A program made the position numbers and the translations under genes. DNA of 6,239 bases from an uncultured Burkholderiales bacterium (GTDB lineage: Bacteria > Pseudomonadota > Gammaproteobacteria > Burkholderiales > Burkholderiaceae_C): positions 1 through 6,239 of the forward strand of contig CAJBLW010000477.1 in the NCBI GenBank assembly GCA_903953985.1, written 5' to 3'. The notes under the pieces are model-generated. The model was not told where the DNA came from. It ran no database searches and saw only the letters and a program-made list of their open reading frames with translations. Within the stretch, counting starts at the first letter, position 1; every line of letters begins with the position of its first letter. This document shows positions 5,943 to 6,239 of this stretch, in pieces.

Positions 5943-5959
5943 GACAGTTCCAGTCTGTC
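5943..5959. other. Small hairpin downstream of the dioxygenase gene
   Basis: GACAG (5943-5947) and CTGTC (5955-5959) are complementary around a 7-base loop, about 48 bases after the dioxygenase stop on the minus strand. The stem is short and no T-run follows, so it is only a weak candidate for a transcript end between the dioxygenase gene and the FAH operon. Confidence 0.2.
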
Positions 5960-6006
5960 ACGCCCTGCCAACAATGGATAAGCATGGCGTGCCCTGTGTT
6001 CGACGG

Positions 6007-6239
6007 TCATTTCAAGGCGTCGGTCATGACAAAGTTGTAGTCCAGCGTATAAAAGTCTCGCGACATGGCTTTGCCATCGGGGGCTTGGCCCGCAGTGTGG
6101 TGTTTGAAATCGGCGATCAAAGAAGGGCGAACACCAAAGACGGCATCGCCATCCAAATTCTTGCTGGTTCGGTCAAACATGTGCGTGATCAGTGGACGTT
6201 GGCCGGGGGCCTGGATGCGGAAATGCAGGTGCGCTGGCC
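6007..6239 (-). CDS. Intradiol ring-cleavage dioxygenase, C-terminal part (catechol/hydroxyquinol 1,2-dioxygenase type)
   Basis: The gene runs off the right edge; 76 C-terminal residues are visible, ending at a TGA at 6007-6009. They begin PAHLHFRIQAPGQRPLITHMF, where the two histidines of HLH are the pair of Fe(III) ligands in intradiol dioxygenases (His224 and His226 in catechol 1,2-dioxygenase numbering). GDAVFGVRPSLIADF follows, a hallmark of the catechol and hydroxyquinol 1,2-dioxygenase group, and then the terminal strand DFYTLDYNFVMTDALK. The enzyme opens an aromatic 1,2-diol between the hydroxyls to give a muconate or maleylacetate-type acid. The two tyrosine ligands lie outside the window, so the choice between catechol, chlorocatechol and hydroxyquinol cannot be made. 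A 256-base gap containing an operator and a candidate promoter separates it from the FAH operon, so the two may be separate transcription units of one regulon. Confidence 0.92.
   Translation of the reverse strand, partial: PAHLHFRIQAPGQRPLITHMFDRTSKNLDGDAVFGVRPSLIADFKHHTAGQAPDGKAMSRDFYTLDYNFVMTDALK

Noticed and set aside
3983..5958. An exact 14-base repeat, CAGTTCCAGTCTGT, at 3983-3996 and 5945-5958
   Set aside because: One copy is inside the VOC coding region and encodes conserved residues. A single 14-mer pair is only mildly surprising in 6 kb, so coincidence is the simpler reading.
5777..6010. A 77-codon minus-strand frame whose ATG overlaps the dioxygenase stop (ATGA)
   Set aside because: The overlap is tempting, but the predicted peptide has no recognisable family pattern, has unusual composition, and would run through the palindrome and the candidate promoter.
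1..6239. tRNA, rRNA, CRISPR arrays, insertion sequences, phage or defence genes
   Set aside because: None was seen by reading: no regularly spaced repeats, no transposase motifs, and nearly all the sequence is explained by catabolic genes.

Overview
The window looks like part of an aromatic-compound degradation locus from a betaproteobacterium, probably Burkholderiales/Comamonadaceae (Limnohabitans, Rhodoferax or Polaromonas-like). The pointers are the moderately GC-rich codon use, the lone Bug/TctC-type periplasmic binding protein, and the mix of an IclR regulator, a MhpA-type flavin hydroxylase and an intradiol dioxygenase. The genus is an inference from style; no search was run.

Layout, left to right. 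Positions 1-192 are an AT-richer edge region with no convincing gene apart from a possible 19-codon tail of an upstream reading frame. An IclR-family regulator (193-1011, minus) diverges from a class A FAD-dependent aromatic hydroxylase of the MhpA type (1123-2775, plus). The hydroxylase converges on a minus-strand operon, with a GC-rich hairpin between the two stop codons. Read in its own direction from 5750 down to 2838, the operon encodes a fumarylacetoacetate hydrolase (FAH) family enzyme, a NIPSNAP-family protein, a VOC/glyoxalase-fold protein and a TctC/Bug solute-binding protein. Upstream on the same strand, cut by the window edge, is the C-terminus of an intradiol ring-cleavage dioxygenase (6007-6239) of the catechol/hydroxyquinol type.

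The clearest regulatory signal is a perfect 11-bp inverted repeat with a 3-bp centre at 5811-5835, just upstream of a candidate promoter for the FAH operon. A degenerate copy with the same spacing (15 of 19 core positions identical) lies at 1004-1022, between the divergent regulator and hydroxylase genes. This suggests that the IclR protein controls its own gene, the hydroxylase and the FAH operon through one operator type.

Proposed logic (inference): the Bug protein captures an aromatic acid or related carboxylate in the periplasm, the flavoprotein hydroxylates a phenolic ring, the intradiol dioxygenase opens a 1,2-diol, and the VOC, NIPSNAP and FAH proteins process the ring-cleavage product. 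The substrate cannot be read from the sequence. The combination does not match a textbook catechol, gentisate or homogentisate operon, which makes the locus the main point of interest.
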